From Pyropia yezoensis (lineage: Eukaryota; Rhodophyta; Bangiophyceae; Bangiales; Bangiaceae), in the NCBI GenBank assembly GCA_009829735.1, contig CM020620.1, positions 9,550,794 through 9,614,793 on the forward strand: a stretch of 64,000 bases of DNA, given 5' to 3'. Below are positions 1-10,140 of the stretch, one piece after another. The notes below the pieces were generated by a model. It worked only from the letters and a program-made list of their open reading frames with translations, was not told the origin of the DNA and searched no databases. Every line of letters starts with the position of its first letter. Position 1 is the stretch's first letter. A program made the translations under genes and the position numbers.

Positions 1-381
1 GGGGGGGGGTGGCTGCGAGTGTTCTGTTCCCAGCCGCGGAGGAGGATGGTGCGGGCAAGTGAGCGATCGAGGGCGGGCACTGGTTGCGCTTGGGTTTGGG
101 AGAACAGGAATCAATGTTCAAAAATTGTTTTCATCTAGCCAGTTGTATGCCGAAGCGTGACATGAATTGACTTTTTTTCTCCAAAAATGAGCACCAAGCC
201 GCATAACGTTTCGTCTCACTGGTCTACTGCAGTTGCTGCACCCCCCAACGTGCCGGTTCTCCATCGCGGCCCGCGTACCCCTTCCATCTCTCCCCCCCCG
301 TCTGGCTGTTTCTTGTTGACCTCGGAACTTCCTGAACGTCGTCTGCTGCAACTCTCGTCTCTCCCCGACCAAACCACCCCG

Positions 382-603
382 ATGTTTTCCGAGTCGCGGC
401 AATCGTGGCGCGCCCATCCCTCCATGCGAATGGCCACCAACGTGCCGCGTATGGCACCTGGCCTGGGCTGGGCGACGGGCATCTTTGGGGTGTACGTATT
501 TGCCGAGGCCTTTTACAACCGGCTTCCTGCGAAGAAGGAGATGGAGGTGCATGTCCCTGAGGTGACAGCGTCAACTGATGCTGCCGCTGGCAGTAGCTCC
601 TAA
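382..603 (+). CDS. Putative complex I NDUFB3-like (B12) accessory subunit, 73 aa
   Basis: Small protein that would sit in the membrane arm of mitochondrial NADH:ubiquinone oxidoreductase. The reading frame is open from 187, but I prefer the ATG at 382 because similarity to the family begins there. The visible signature is a short polar N-terminus with AW/SWR-x-HP (SRQSWRAHPSMRM), then a Pro-Gly-Leu-Gly turn and one hydrophobic segment (PGLGWATGIFGVYVFAEAFY), ending in a charged tail. NDUFB3 proteins share the order 'DPW..EAWR', 'PG.G.A', single membrane span and short tail, and are about 70-100 residues long. The frame upstream of 382 is low-complexity. A second complex I subunit gene converges on it about 1 kb away. 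The match is by pattern only; another one-span mitochondrial protein is possible. Confidence 0.5.
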   Translation: MFSESRQSWRAHPSMRMATNVPRMAPGLGWATGIFGVYVFAEAFYNRLPAKKEMEVHVPEVTASTDAAAGSSS

Positions 604-1608
604 ACGACCGGTGGGCTGGCGGTAGTTGCTGGGGCTGTGGCGGCTGCTGCGTCGATGATCTTGGAAAGTAATGCCGTCCGCAGTGCGTTGCACGGTGGTG
701 CTCCACCGCGAAATGCTTCGCCGACGGCCTTTTTTTGAGTTGAGATGGCGGGAACGGGCAGCACGGCATCGTTGCGGACGGGGCTCGGTTTTAGGTGGAC
801 GCACCCGGCGCGGGCTTGTGAGGGTGCTGGGTGGATGCTGCCGACCAGCTGTGGCGTGTAAACCGTAGCGTATGGTGTTTGGGATGAGGCTGGCTGTGAA
901 GGTCTGGATGAGGGTGGTAACAATGCTCTGTGAGTTGTTGATGTGGTGGGCAATGTGCTATGCAGTCATGGGCTCAGTGTTCCGGCTGGTTTGAGCACGT
1001 CAGTGAGTTCCGAGGGTTGGTGTGATCGTGTTGCGTTCTTGGTGTTGTGTGTGTGCTGGTTTTTTCTTTCTTCTGTCATTCTTGCAGTCAAAATTGTGGC
1101 ACCAAGGAAAGACGCCCAGCCGATCTTGTGGCGCGGGAGACAAGGAGCCCCACGATGGCCACAGAAGGCAATTTGGTATCGCTCGCAAGGCGCGGTGGTG
1201 ACGTCCCGGGAGAACACCAGTACAACTTTGTCAACAACACCCGGGATAGAGAAGAAAAAAACAAGGACATGGGAGATAAGAGAGAAAATGCGGAAGAGGA
1301 AGAAGCGCGAGGTAGCGCAGCAGGGTATCTACTTGAACGCATGTTCCGGTGGTGGCATGGACTGCTCCGTCAGCTCTGGAGGCGGCGGCACGTTGCGCTG
1401 GTACGAACTGCAGCGGGCGACGCGGCAAAAGCGGAGTCATACAGACACGGGCGGAACGTTGAGGGCCCCACACGAGTTCAGAGTGACAGGCGCCCGGTCC
1501 ACGCGACGAGCGTCGCGGTAGCACCAAGAGGGGGATGCGCACCAGAGAAGATGCAGGTCAGATCCGAACAGCGGCGATCAGTTTCCTACCCTTCGCCACC
1601 ACATGTCA
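604..1608. other. Spacer without a recognisable gene
   Basis: About 1 kb between two convergent complex I genes, so it should contain both 3' ends. Several overlapping open frames exist on both strands, but their translations are Arg/Ser/Pro-rich with no conserved motif. I see nothing else in it. Confidence 0.5.
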
Positions 1609-2067
1609 TCACACAGCGGTCTCCTCCCGCTCGCAGTAGCGCGCATAATAGTCTGCCCAAAAGCCTCTTACCCCACCATCATCAACTCGAGCCGGTACAC
1701 AGAGACACGCCGAGTGTCCACAATAGACCGATCAGTTGCTCCCAAGCCTCCTCCGGCGCCCAGAAGCACCAACGTACCTGCCGCCTTCCATGTAAATCGG
1801 CACGTACGGCTCTGGGTGGCGATGCTCGATCAGCTTCTCCGCGGCACGGTCGGCCAGCACCCGCCCTGCGGCCACGCCCACCCCCTTTTGAGAGTGAAAC
1901 GCCTCCTGGATGCGGGCGGCATCGACCAACCACACCTCCCGATCAATCAGCCAGTCCCGCGACGTCCGCAGCGACGCCCGGTATAGCCGCGTCACGCGGG
2001 CAGCGTGCGGTAGGCCAGCCTCCCAAGCGCCGGCACGGGCGGCAGGCATGGAGGCAGCAGCACCCAT
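1609..2067 (-). CDS. Complex I NDUFB9-like (B22) LYR-motif subunit, two exons
   Basis: LYR-family accessory subunit of mitochondrial complex I. Exon 1 (2067-1778) starts at an ATG reading MGAAASMPAARAG. It contains the LYR signature (RVTRLYRASLRTSRDW), a helical middle and the family block HRHPEPYVP...GG. The exon ends at a strong donor, CAG|GTACGT. Exon 2 (1666-1609) restores the frame through an AG acceptor and encodes GFWADYYARYCEREETAV then stop. This recalls the 'YPDYFAKREQW' block of animal NDUFB9. The intron is 111 bp and the joined product 115 residues, short like fungal homologues. The acceptor has a poor pyrimidine tract, so exon 2 is less certain than exon 1. An alternative start is the ATG at 2049. 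Confidence 0.68.
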
Positions 2068-3095
2068 GATGGGCGACACTCTGTCGAAAGTGGGCAAAGA
2101 CCAGACAAGCAAGAAAGAATGTGTAGATGGGGGGGGGGGGGGGGGATGGGCGCAGCAGCAGCGAGCGCGATGGTGGTCCACCTCGGGCCTTGCTGCTTCC
2201 GCGACGCAAGCTGTGCCCGACAACTGCGGGAAACAATTCTCTCGGGCCCGATATTTGAAAGGACACTGCCTCGTTCTCATCCAATATTGACATTGACACA
2301 GTAATTGTGCTGGTGATAGAGAGATTGTCTGACAGCGTGGCAACCTGCCCGCCTCCTTTCGCTGATTGGTCTTGGCAGTCAGCTCCCGCGAGCGGTGCGC
2401 ACGGGTCCGCCGCACGGGCCTGGCCAGAAATGGCGCGCGCGGGCTCGGTCTGCCTCACAGGCGCGGCACCCGCCCCCGCAGGCTGTGTAGCCAAGGGGGC
2501 CCTCCCCTGGGCGTGGCGGTGGGGGTCACGACCTCCCCCGCCACCGTGTCGCCGCCTGGCCGGGCCACACTATCTGCCCTAGCTGGGCACCGGGGCGCCC
2601 CCTCTCCGCCACGTCCTCCTCCCCCCCCGCTCCCCCCTGCCCCCCCCCTCCACCGTCTGTCCGCGGCGGTTTGGCGTCCGTGGCGGCCCGGCTTTGCTCT
2701 GCGTCTGATTGTTGGGGGGGGGGGGGTCGGCGGGCAGCAGGGGCGGGAGTGGGCCCCTCCCTAAAGCCTGGCTTGGCGGACTTCCGGCCGGGTAGGGGTC
2801 GGGGGACTCCCCCCTGTCGCTGATTGGTGACGACTGCCTGGTGCGGCGGGCTTGTAGGGGGAGGGGGTGGGGGGGGGGGGGCGGGTAGCGCCCTCACAGG
2901 GAGGGCGGTGCGTCGGCGCTCTGCCAGGCCGCCCGGCACGACGTGACGTTCGCGCTTTGCTGCGTCAGTGCATCAGCTGTCTTCCTCTGACCTTGCTCCT
3001 CCCCCCCCCCCCGTGCTTCAGCTCTTCTCTCTATCCTTTGTTTACGCCGCTCCCCACCTCCCCTCCACACCTCCCGTTTCTGTAACCGGCTCATC
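2068..3095. other. GC-rich spacer between two divergent genes
   Basis: Lies between the NDUFB9-like gene (minus strand) and the F-box gene (plus strand), so it should hold both promoters. It has G-runs near 2131-2146, 2716-2726 and 2868-2881 and C-rich tracts. I see no convincing TATA box or coding region. Confidence 0.45.
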
Positions 3096-4079
3096 ATGCT
3101 GGATGCCCTCCCCCTGGACATCCTGCTACTGGTTACCACCCTGCTCCCCCCCGAGTCGCTCTTTGCGCTCTCTGGCGTCTCCCGGTCGTTGCACGCCCTC
3201 TTCCATGCCCCCCCGTCGGCAGAGGGCGGCGGCGATTGGTTTGCCCGCCGCCTTCGTCGCGCCCACCCGTCGAGTGCAGGGAGCTCGCTGCTGGCAGGGC
3301 GGGGGGCGGGGCTGGCGTTGGCCAAGGCCGCTGCCGTGGGGGATTGCCACATGTGTGGTCGCCCCGGCGACGTTGGCGTCTACGCAGCTTCGGCCGCATT
3401 TGCGGGCGTGAGGGGGGGGGGGTGGGGGCGGCGTGCCGCCACGGGGGCCGACCGCGGCGGCGGCGGCAGCGGCTGCCGCGGCCGTCGGGCGAACAACGAC
3501 CGGGGCGCGTCTGGCGTCGGCGGTGCACCCGGTGGTGGTGGCCCCGCGGACGGGGCGGCAGGCGTCACCCTCTTCCCCATCTGTGCGGCCTGCTACGCCG
3601 CCGACGCCTGTGGTACGACCACGGTGGTGGACGTACGCGTCACGCACGAGGTGCATCCAGGGCTGGGCGCGCCCGCCGCGGCGGCGGCCGCCCGCTCCTT
3701 TCCCGTCCGAGGCACGCTGTGGACCGAGTACGTGGGGGGCGGCGGGGGGGCGCGCTGGGTCGTTGCCCGCCGGCTGCTAGTCACCATGATTGCACGGCCT
3801 CCGGCGTGCATGACGCGTGCGGCGCCATTGTCGACGATGGTGACTCGGCAGGCAGGCGCCCCTGCCTCCTCCGCCCTCCCCGCCGCCGTCCCCGTCGAGG
3901 CGACCGGCTGCCCGTTGCGGCGGCGGGACAAGCGGCGGCGGGGCGAGCCAGGTCATGTTGCCGCTGCCGCCGCCGCCGCCGCTGCTGACACGCCCGCCTG
4001 TGGGGATAACGACAGTGAGGCGGGCAGCGACGGCGGGTCGCCGCGGACGGTGCGGCCAGCGCGACGGCGCCATCGCTGA
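3096..4079 (+). CDS. F-box-like protein with paired CxxC motifs, 327 aa
   Basis: The first 40 residues (LPLDILLLVTTLLPPESLFALSGVSRSLHALFHA) have the LP-x-DIL...L.P..L..LS.VSR..H pattern of an F-box, which recruits substrates to SCF ubiquitin ligases through Skp1. A CxxC pair follows near residue 85 (CHMCGR) and another near 165 (ICAACYAADAC), consistent with a bound zinc. The rest is Gly/Ala-rich and ends in a basic Arg tail. The ATG at 3096 directly precedes the F-box. There is no intron and no recognisable WD40, LRR or Kelch substrate domain, so the target is unknown. GC is extreme, with long Gly/Ala tracts. Confidence 0.55.
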   Translation: MLDALPLDILLLVTTLLPPESLFALSGVSRSLHALFHAPPSAEGGGDWFARRLRRAHPSSAGSSLLAGRGAGLALAKAAAVGDCHMCGRPGDVGVYAASAAFAGVRGGGWGRRAATGADRGGGGSGCRGRRANNDRGASGVGGAPGGGGPADGAAGVTLFPICAACYAADACGTTTVVDVRVTHEVHPGLGAPAAAAAARSFPVRGTLWTEYVGGGGGARWVVARRLLVTMIARPPACMTRAAPLSTMVTRQAGAPASSALPAAVPVEATGCPLRRRDKRRRGEPGHVAAAAAAAAADTPACGDNDSEAGSDGGSPRTVRPARRRHR

Positions 4080-5008
4080 CCCCGCCGGCCCGCCTCGCAC
4101 GTGGCGGAGCGCTATGTGCGCCGCGGTTGTTGGGGTTGGCTGCGCTGACCGCGTGGCATGATGGTGTGGAGGAGAGGGAGGGGGTGGGTGCGACGTCAAC
4201 GAACGCGTGAAGTGCTCCTGCGTTGCTCGCGCGCGCCGTTTTTTGGGGTCTTGTGTGTGGTGCGTTTCCCTTGTATTCCTGAGCCCTTGCCCTACTGCCC
4301 ACCTACCTGCTTGCCGCTCATAGTGAGCTGACAAGGAGCGAGCTCGCTCACGTCGACAATCCCTTGGTTAGTCGTGGTTACCCATATCTGTGCATGGACC
4401 TCTTTCCCGCCACTGGTCACTGTCGCTCGTTCCTCTTGTGCAGGAAGAAGCCTCTTCTGCTGTTGCTCTTTTTCGTTTTGTACTTACGAGGGTGTAATTT
4501 GTTTGGACGATGGCACGCGCAGCGCAAGCGGAGGCGGTTTGACAGCCACTGCAACAGCGACAGGTGGCCACCCATTTGTTTTCTGTGCCCCCCATTTGGG
4601 CCCCTATCTCCCGGTGGTGTCCTCACGACTGTCGAGCCGCGCATTCGCCGTCCGCGCGACACCCCTCTTTCTATTGCCGCTGGGGGGGGTGTGGAGCGGC
4701 GGTAGCGTGCGGCGGCCCCACGCAACGCGCACCCGCCGCCCCCACCGCCGCTGCTTGTTTTCGCCGCTCTGCCGCAGCCGCCGCTCCCGCCGTCGCTGTG
4801 CCCCCTGCGTTGTGTCTGTCGACCTTCCACCCGCCAACCTGCTACGTTCGTCCGCCCCGACTGGCAAACGCCTATTCCCTCGGTTCCGTTGCTGCTCGCC
4901 TGCGCGGCTCTCGTCCCCGCTCTCCCTCCCCCCGCCTCGCCCGCTACCCCCATCCAACCCCCCCCCCCTCCGCCCCCCACCCTCCCCCTTTCCCCCTACC
5001 ACTCTAGC
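4080..5008. other. Spacer, promoter side of the LHC-like gene
   Basis: Pyrimidine-rich, with C-tracts increasing towards 5000. It should hold the 3' end of the F-box gene and the promoter and leader of the LHC-like gene. No coding region is defensible. Confidence 0.45.
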
Positions 5009-5554
5009 ATGGCCCCCCGCCACAGCAGCAGCAGCTGCGTGGCCCCGATGGCCTTTGTCGCCGCCACCCCCCTGGGCGCCGCCCCCCGCCCCTCTGCCGC
5101 GCGCGCCGTGTCGCGCCGGCGGGTGGGGACGCCCGCCGTCGCCCCCCCACCCCCCCCCTCCCGTGCGGTGGTGATGAGCGCACCGACCCCCACCCCCTCC
5201 TCCTCCTCTGCCGAGGCGTCGTCGCCGACGTCGTCATCGTCATCGTCGTCAAAGGACGCCGCCTCGTCGTCGAGGTCGTACGAGGGGGCCCCGCCGGGCA
5301 AGATGGTGCTCAACGAGATCCGCCTCGCGGAGCAGAAGAAGGCGCTCAACGCGCTGGGTGACCGGTGGGAGGCGGAGCGCAAGGAGCTGGAGCAGCGGGA
5401 GAAGCGCATCTTTGGGTGGGTGCCGGGTGCGGAGCGGCTCAACGGCCGGCTGGCCATGTTCTTTTTCTTCACGGGGCTCCTGACCGAGTATTGGACGGGG
5501 GATACCATCCCTCAGCAGGTGGAGCTGCTGGCCCGGACGCTCGGCCTGATCTAG
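5009..5554 (+). CDS. Plastid-targeted single-helix LHC-like protein, 181 aa
   Basis: The C-terminal 55 residues carry one chlorophyll-binding-type helix: GWVPGAERLNGRLAMFFFF followed by TGLLTEYWTG. It has the E-R-x-NGR-x-AM signature of the LHC superfamily (one-helix proteins, Hlips, SEPs). Such proteins reside in thylakoids and serve in pigment handling and photoprotection. The ATG at 5009 gives a Ser/Ala/Arg-rich, acid-poor leader of about 55 residues typical of a chloroplast transit peptide. A Ser-rich linker and a Lys/Glu-rich amphipathic stretch follow (EQKKALNALGDRWEAERKEL). Only one helix is present and the protein ends 20 residues after it. I cannot decide between OHP-type and another LHC-like group. 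Confidence 0.75.
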   Translation: MAPRHSSSSCVAPMAFVAATPLGAAPRPSAARAVSRRRVGTPAVAPPPPPSRAVVMSAPTPTPSSSSAEASSPTSSSSSSSKDAASSSRSYEGAPPGKMVLNEIRLAEQKKALNALGDRWEAERKELEQREKRIFGWVPGAERLNGRLAMFFFFTGLLTEYWTGDTIPQQVELLARTLGLI

Positions 5555-6389
5555 AGTGGCGGACCCTCGAGGGAGGAGGTGACGTTACGGCTAGGGGGCG
5601 TCGAGGGGATCAATGCTGGTGGGTGGGGGGGGGAGGCGGGAACGGGGGGATATGGGGGGGGGGTATATGCTTGGGAGCCCGTCCGATCGACGCTCCCCTG
5701 GGCGGTTGCAGCGGCGGAATGGATGGCACGTACTGTACATCGTTGTTGTGGGTGGGGGATTTTTGCCCCCACCCGCCTGCACGCGACCTTTTATTTCTTC
5801 CTGTTCTGCTATATGCACGCCCGCCCGAGGGCGCCACTGTGGCAGCTGCATTGCCTCTCTGTTGACTCCCCCTCAACCTTCTCATTTGTACCCCTCTGAG
5901 CGCCCCCTCCCTCTCCGGTTGACTGTTCCGGGCCCTGTGGGGTTGGCTGGTACCACGTGGACGAGAGTGGAGGCCGGGCGGGGTGGTGACCGTGAGGTTG
6001 GCTGGCAGCCCATTGGACGTGGGGGGCCCTGTGCGTGCGGCATACCGCACAGCGGGTGCGGCCGTGGCAGTGGTGAGCGTCGACACGCGTGACAGGCCCC
6101 CCGCGGCAAGCAACAAGAGGTGCAATAAGCAGAAAAACGCAAGCCCAGAGCCCCACCCCCACGCAGCAGCGGCCAGCGGCCACACGCCCACACCAACGCA
6201 CACGCCGGCATCCGCCTGCCGTGGCGAGCGGCGCGTGCCGCCACACCACGGCACGCTCGTTTGCTTGCGGCAGGCCAACGTGGCGACCACGCTGCCCATG
6301 CGACGATATGCAAGGAGGTTCGCCCCCCCGCCTCCCCCCCCCCCCCTTCCCAGTTCAAGTTCCCACCCTTGCACGCGTCGCTGTCGCTC
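5555..6389. other. Spacer between two convergent genes
   Basis: Contains the 3' ends of the LHC-like gene and of the minus-strand disordered-protein gene. Open frames on both strands are low-complexity and mutually overlapping. Nothing else is recognised. Confidence 0.4.
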
Positions 6390-7936
6390 TCACGCGTCGC
6401 TCTCCGAGGTCACCGCCTCGAGGGCGCCCTCGGAGCGCCCCCCGTCTGACGACGCGGACGGGCTGTTGCCACCCCCCTTGACCGCCACGGCCGCCACCGC
6501 CGCCGCTGCAGCCGCCGCCGCCGCGGCCTTGGCCGCCGCCGCCGCCTTGGCAGCGGCGAGGACGCCCCCCCCGCCCCCCCCGCCCCCCCCAGCACCGCCC
6601 ACCCGGCGAGGCGTGCCCATCCCGCTGCCGCCACAGACGCTCAGCCGGCGCGGCGTGCCGACCGTGCCAGGCGCCCCAGCCGCGCGCCCGTCGGGCCGCC
6701 CCCCCCCCGCCGCCGCCGCCGCCGCCGTCACTGTCGACGACGCGGGGGCGCGCTTGGACAGGCTCAGCCGCCGGGGGGTGGACGACCCGCCCTGCACCGT
6801 TGCGCCCACACCACCCGCACCCTCTGCCACCGTTGCTGCCGATGTACCCGCCACAGACGGCCGCAGGCTGCCCCGCCGGGATGGGGTGGACGGCCCGCCG
6901 CCGCCGCCGCCGCCGCCGCCCGTCGAGCCCACCCCCGCCGACCGGGAAATGGATAGCCGACGGGCGGGGGTGCGGGGCCCGCCCGGCGGCGGCGGCGGCG
7001 GCGGCGCGTCAGAGGCGCCCAGGTCGCCCAGCCGGCTTGGGCGGCCCGCCGCCGACGCCCCCGCCGGGCGGGCGGGGAGGAAGCGGCCGCCGCCCGCGGC
7101 GATGGACGACAGCGACGCCGACGCCGACGCCGACGACGACGCCGACGCCGACGGGCGGCGGCCGGGGGTGGCCAGCCCCCCGGCACCCACCGCCGGCGGC
7201 CGCAGGCTGCCCCGCCGGCCGCTGGGCGTCGACGCGCCGCTGCCACCCCCCGCCGTCGACGGCCCACCGCCGCCGTCGCCGCCGTCGGCAGCGGCGGGCG
7301 CCGCCGACGCGCGACGAAAGGAAAAGCCGGGCGCGTGCGCGCGCGGGGAGGGCGTCACCGACGCCCGCCGGGCCGCCGCCGACTGGGCGCCCGTCAGCCG
7401 CCCCGCGGCGGCCGCCACCGCCGCGGGGGAGCCCCGGCCGGGCGAAAACAGCTGCCGCGCCGCCGCGGGGGCGGCGGCAGCCGCGTGGGGGGTGTGGGCA
7501 GAGGGGCTGGCCGCCGCCGCCGCCGCCGCCGTCGTCGTCCCCACTCTGGCGGGCGCCGGCGAACGGGCGGCCAGCGTTGCCCGCCGCCGCTCGGGGATGC
7601 CGCTGCCGCGGCGGTCGGGGATGCCCCCCCCGCCGTGGCGGTCGGGGATGCCGCTGCCGTGTCGGCCGGGGGTGCGGGTGGGGGTGGCGGCGCGTGCCGG
7701 CGACGCGGCGGCGGGCCCCTCCCGCTCGCGCCGCTCGGCCCGCGGCGCCCGGTCCACCGGCAGCATGTAGTGCGGGGTGGGGTGGCGGTCCGCCGCGGGC
7801 GGCCGCCCCGTCGGGCGGGAGGCGGAGGAGGCACGGCGGCCGCCCGCCGGGGTGGTAGAGGCAGAGGGGGTGGCGGAGGAGGAGGGGGTTGCGGGGGTGG
7901 CCGGGAGGTGGTGGGGGGGGGTGGCCGCCGTCGATG

Positions 7937-7973
<37 letters not shown>

Positions 7974-8129
7974 GCGGGTGGCCGCGCGGGCGGCGGTGCG
8001 GTAGCCGGGGAGGGGGATGGCGGTCGGCGTTCGCACCGCCGCGGGGGGGGTGGCCGCGGCAGCCGCCGCGGACGGATGGGGGGGCGGGGGGGTGGCGGCC
8101 GCGGCCGTCGGCCCGCCGTCATCGGCCAT
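6390..8129 (-). CDS. Disordered basic Ser/Pro/Ala-rich protein with S/T-x-I-P motifs, 579 aa
   Basis: Starts MADDGGPTAAAA and is predicted to be disordered almost throughout. It has four x-x-I-P words in basic context: TAIP at residue 36, SGIP at 159, GGIP at 168 and SGIP at 176. It also carries at least five TP-x-R-R/L-S-type words in the C-terminal half (STPRRLSLSKR, GTPRRLSVCG, RTPARRLSISR, STPSRRGSLRP, RRGSLRPP). In animals and fungi, S/T-x-I-P in a basic Ser/Pro-rich stretch binds the EB1 microtubule plus-end protein, and RRxS words are sites for basophilic kinases. The role is inference from motif content alone. The 1.7-kb uninterrupted frame on a GC-rich strand has antisense shadows. 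I chose this strand because its low complexity is organised into recurring motifs. Confidence 0.5.
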
Positions 8130-10140
8130 GGCAAGAGCAACGGGTAGGGGACGAGGGGGGAGGGGGGGGGGGGGGAACCGGGCGCGGGAGGGCGGAGGAG
8201 GCGAGCAACGAAAGAATACGGAGGGGGGCGGGGTTGGGAACGGTGGGGGGGCAAGAGGGTAGGTGGTGGTGGCCGTTGACGATGATGGGAGGTACGGAAG
8301 AGGGTGCGGCGGTGGGCAAAGAAAATCCGGGCCGGGGGCTGAGGACTGCGGGCGCGGCGCGGGCCAAGCGGCTGTGCGTGGGTGTCGTCAACGTCACCGA
8401 CGTCAGCGTCGTCGACAGAGGCGGGCGGCGGCGGCGGCGGCGGCTGCGGCGGCGGCGGCAGCCCAAGGAGGGGTAGGTACAGCGCGGTCGTTGGCGGGGA
8501 GGAGCGGGGAGCAGGCGGGCGTGGGCGGGTGGCGGGAGCGCGGACGGGGCGCCCCGCCAGCACCCGGCAGTGGTGGCCGTCAAGTACCCCTCCGACGCCC
8601 CCCCGGGGCCGTCGGTCGGCGCCGGGAGCGGCGCGCGCACCCCCCCCGACAGGGCGAGACAGCCGCAAGCAAGGGGGGACGGGGGGGGGGGGGGCGCGGG
8701 AGCGCGGGGGCGGGTCGGCCCAACCACCCCCCCTGCAGGGCCGGCGGCAAGACAGACAGACACACCACCCCTCCGTCCCATCCTCCCACCCCTCCCCCCC
8801 CCCCCCCCCCCCACCCGCCCCACACACCCCTCCCCAACCACACCCCCGCCAAAAAAAAAAAAAAGAAAACACACCCGCCGCAACACCACCGCGGCGCCGC
8901 GGCGGGCTGGCTGGCTGGCGAGAGCGTCCACTGTAGGTACAGTACTGTTCTGTACAGTACACTAGGTACGGCGGCCGCGGCGGCCCCGGCCGGCCGCGCG
9001 GCCAGCCCCGTCCGAGGCAGCAGCGCGCCGCCGGCGGTGTGGGCCCCCCGGCGATAGGGATAGGGGCGGGGGGGGGAGCCAGGTGGGCGAGAAAAAAAAC
9101 AGTCGCACCGGCCGGCGACACGGCCACCCAGCCACACAGCCGCGGCGGCGGTGGCAGCAAGGGGGGGGGGGGGGCGGGGGAAGGGGGGGTATGGGGGGAA
9201 GGTGGCGCGGTGGGTGGTGGGTGCCCCCCCGTCTGGCAGTGCAGTGGAGTGGGGTGGGCGGGGGGGGGGGGGGGGTGGGAAGGGCTGGGCGCGGCGGCAG
9301 GACCGCGGCCGGCGGGACCCCACCGCCCCTGCTGAACGCCCGCGTCCCACCAGGGCCAGGCAAGAAAAGACCGGGCGCGCGCGCGCCAAAACGCGCTGTC
9401 CCCCCCCACCCCCCCCCCCACCCCCCGCCCGCCAACCCCGCAGGCAGGCGCGGTGCTCACGCAGATCCCCGCACGAGGGCGGCCAGAACGGAAGAAAAAA
9501 AAAAAACGGCCGGCCCGTGTCGGGACACGCGCACGAAAAAGAAAATCAAAGAAAAAGGCGGAGGCCTCCCGCCGCGGAGTGGGTGCCGCAGCGGTGTCGT
9601 CCCCCCCCCCCCCCCCCCCCCGGCACCACCACCACCACCCGCGTATGGACCAGCCCATACATATCCCACCATCGCCGCGGAGGGGCGCACCCAGGCGGTA
9701 TGTACACGTACGCCAGAGACCAGACCGAAAAAAAAAAAAACGCTCAGGGGGGGGGGGGGGGTGGGGGGGGGTGGGCAGGGTGTGTGTGTGGTGGGGGTGG
9801 TGGGGGTTGGCGCCCCCCACCGTTTCAAAAGTTTGGATTGCCGCTCGCCCCCCATCACGTGGCAGCAGCGCGTGATGCTGGGGCGGATAGGGGGCGGGGG
9901 GGGGGGGAGCGCCCAATCTGGACGGTCAGCCCTCGTGTCTGACGACGGGGTCTGGCGCGACCGGCGGACCGACGACGACGCGCCCCACACGCTCTCCCCC
10001 GCTGGGCCGCCGCGGCGTGCACGCGTATCCGTATACGCGCGCGCGGCGCCGCACCCCCTGGGTGGTCGTTGGCGGCCGTGACCCCGCCGTGGCCATTGAA
10101 CGATGAACGAGCAGGCGCCCCCCTCTCCCCCCCCCCCCAC
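8130..10140. other. Homopolymer-dense GC spacer, no gene seen
   Basis: Contains C/G runs (19 C at 8794-8812; others near 9601, 9747 and 9266) and A-runs (8851, 9495, 9729). The open frames on both strands arise from base composition. A short GTAC-rich palindromic patch sits at 8936-8968 around CTGTACAGTAC. It should hold the promoter of the minus-strand gene ending at 8129. Confidence 0.5.

Noticed and set aside
1047-2069. 340-codon plus frame
   Set aside because: Covers the NDUFB9-like gene in antisense; translation shows no conserved pattern.
5983-7770. 595-codon plus-strand frame
   Set aside because: Antisense shadow of the disordered S/T-x-I-P protein; no organised motifs.
7394-9916. 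840-codon minus-strand frame
   Set aside because: Pro/Arg/Phe-rich, crosses many homopolymers and overlaps a better-supported gene; arises from high GC and lack of stops.
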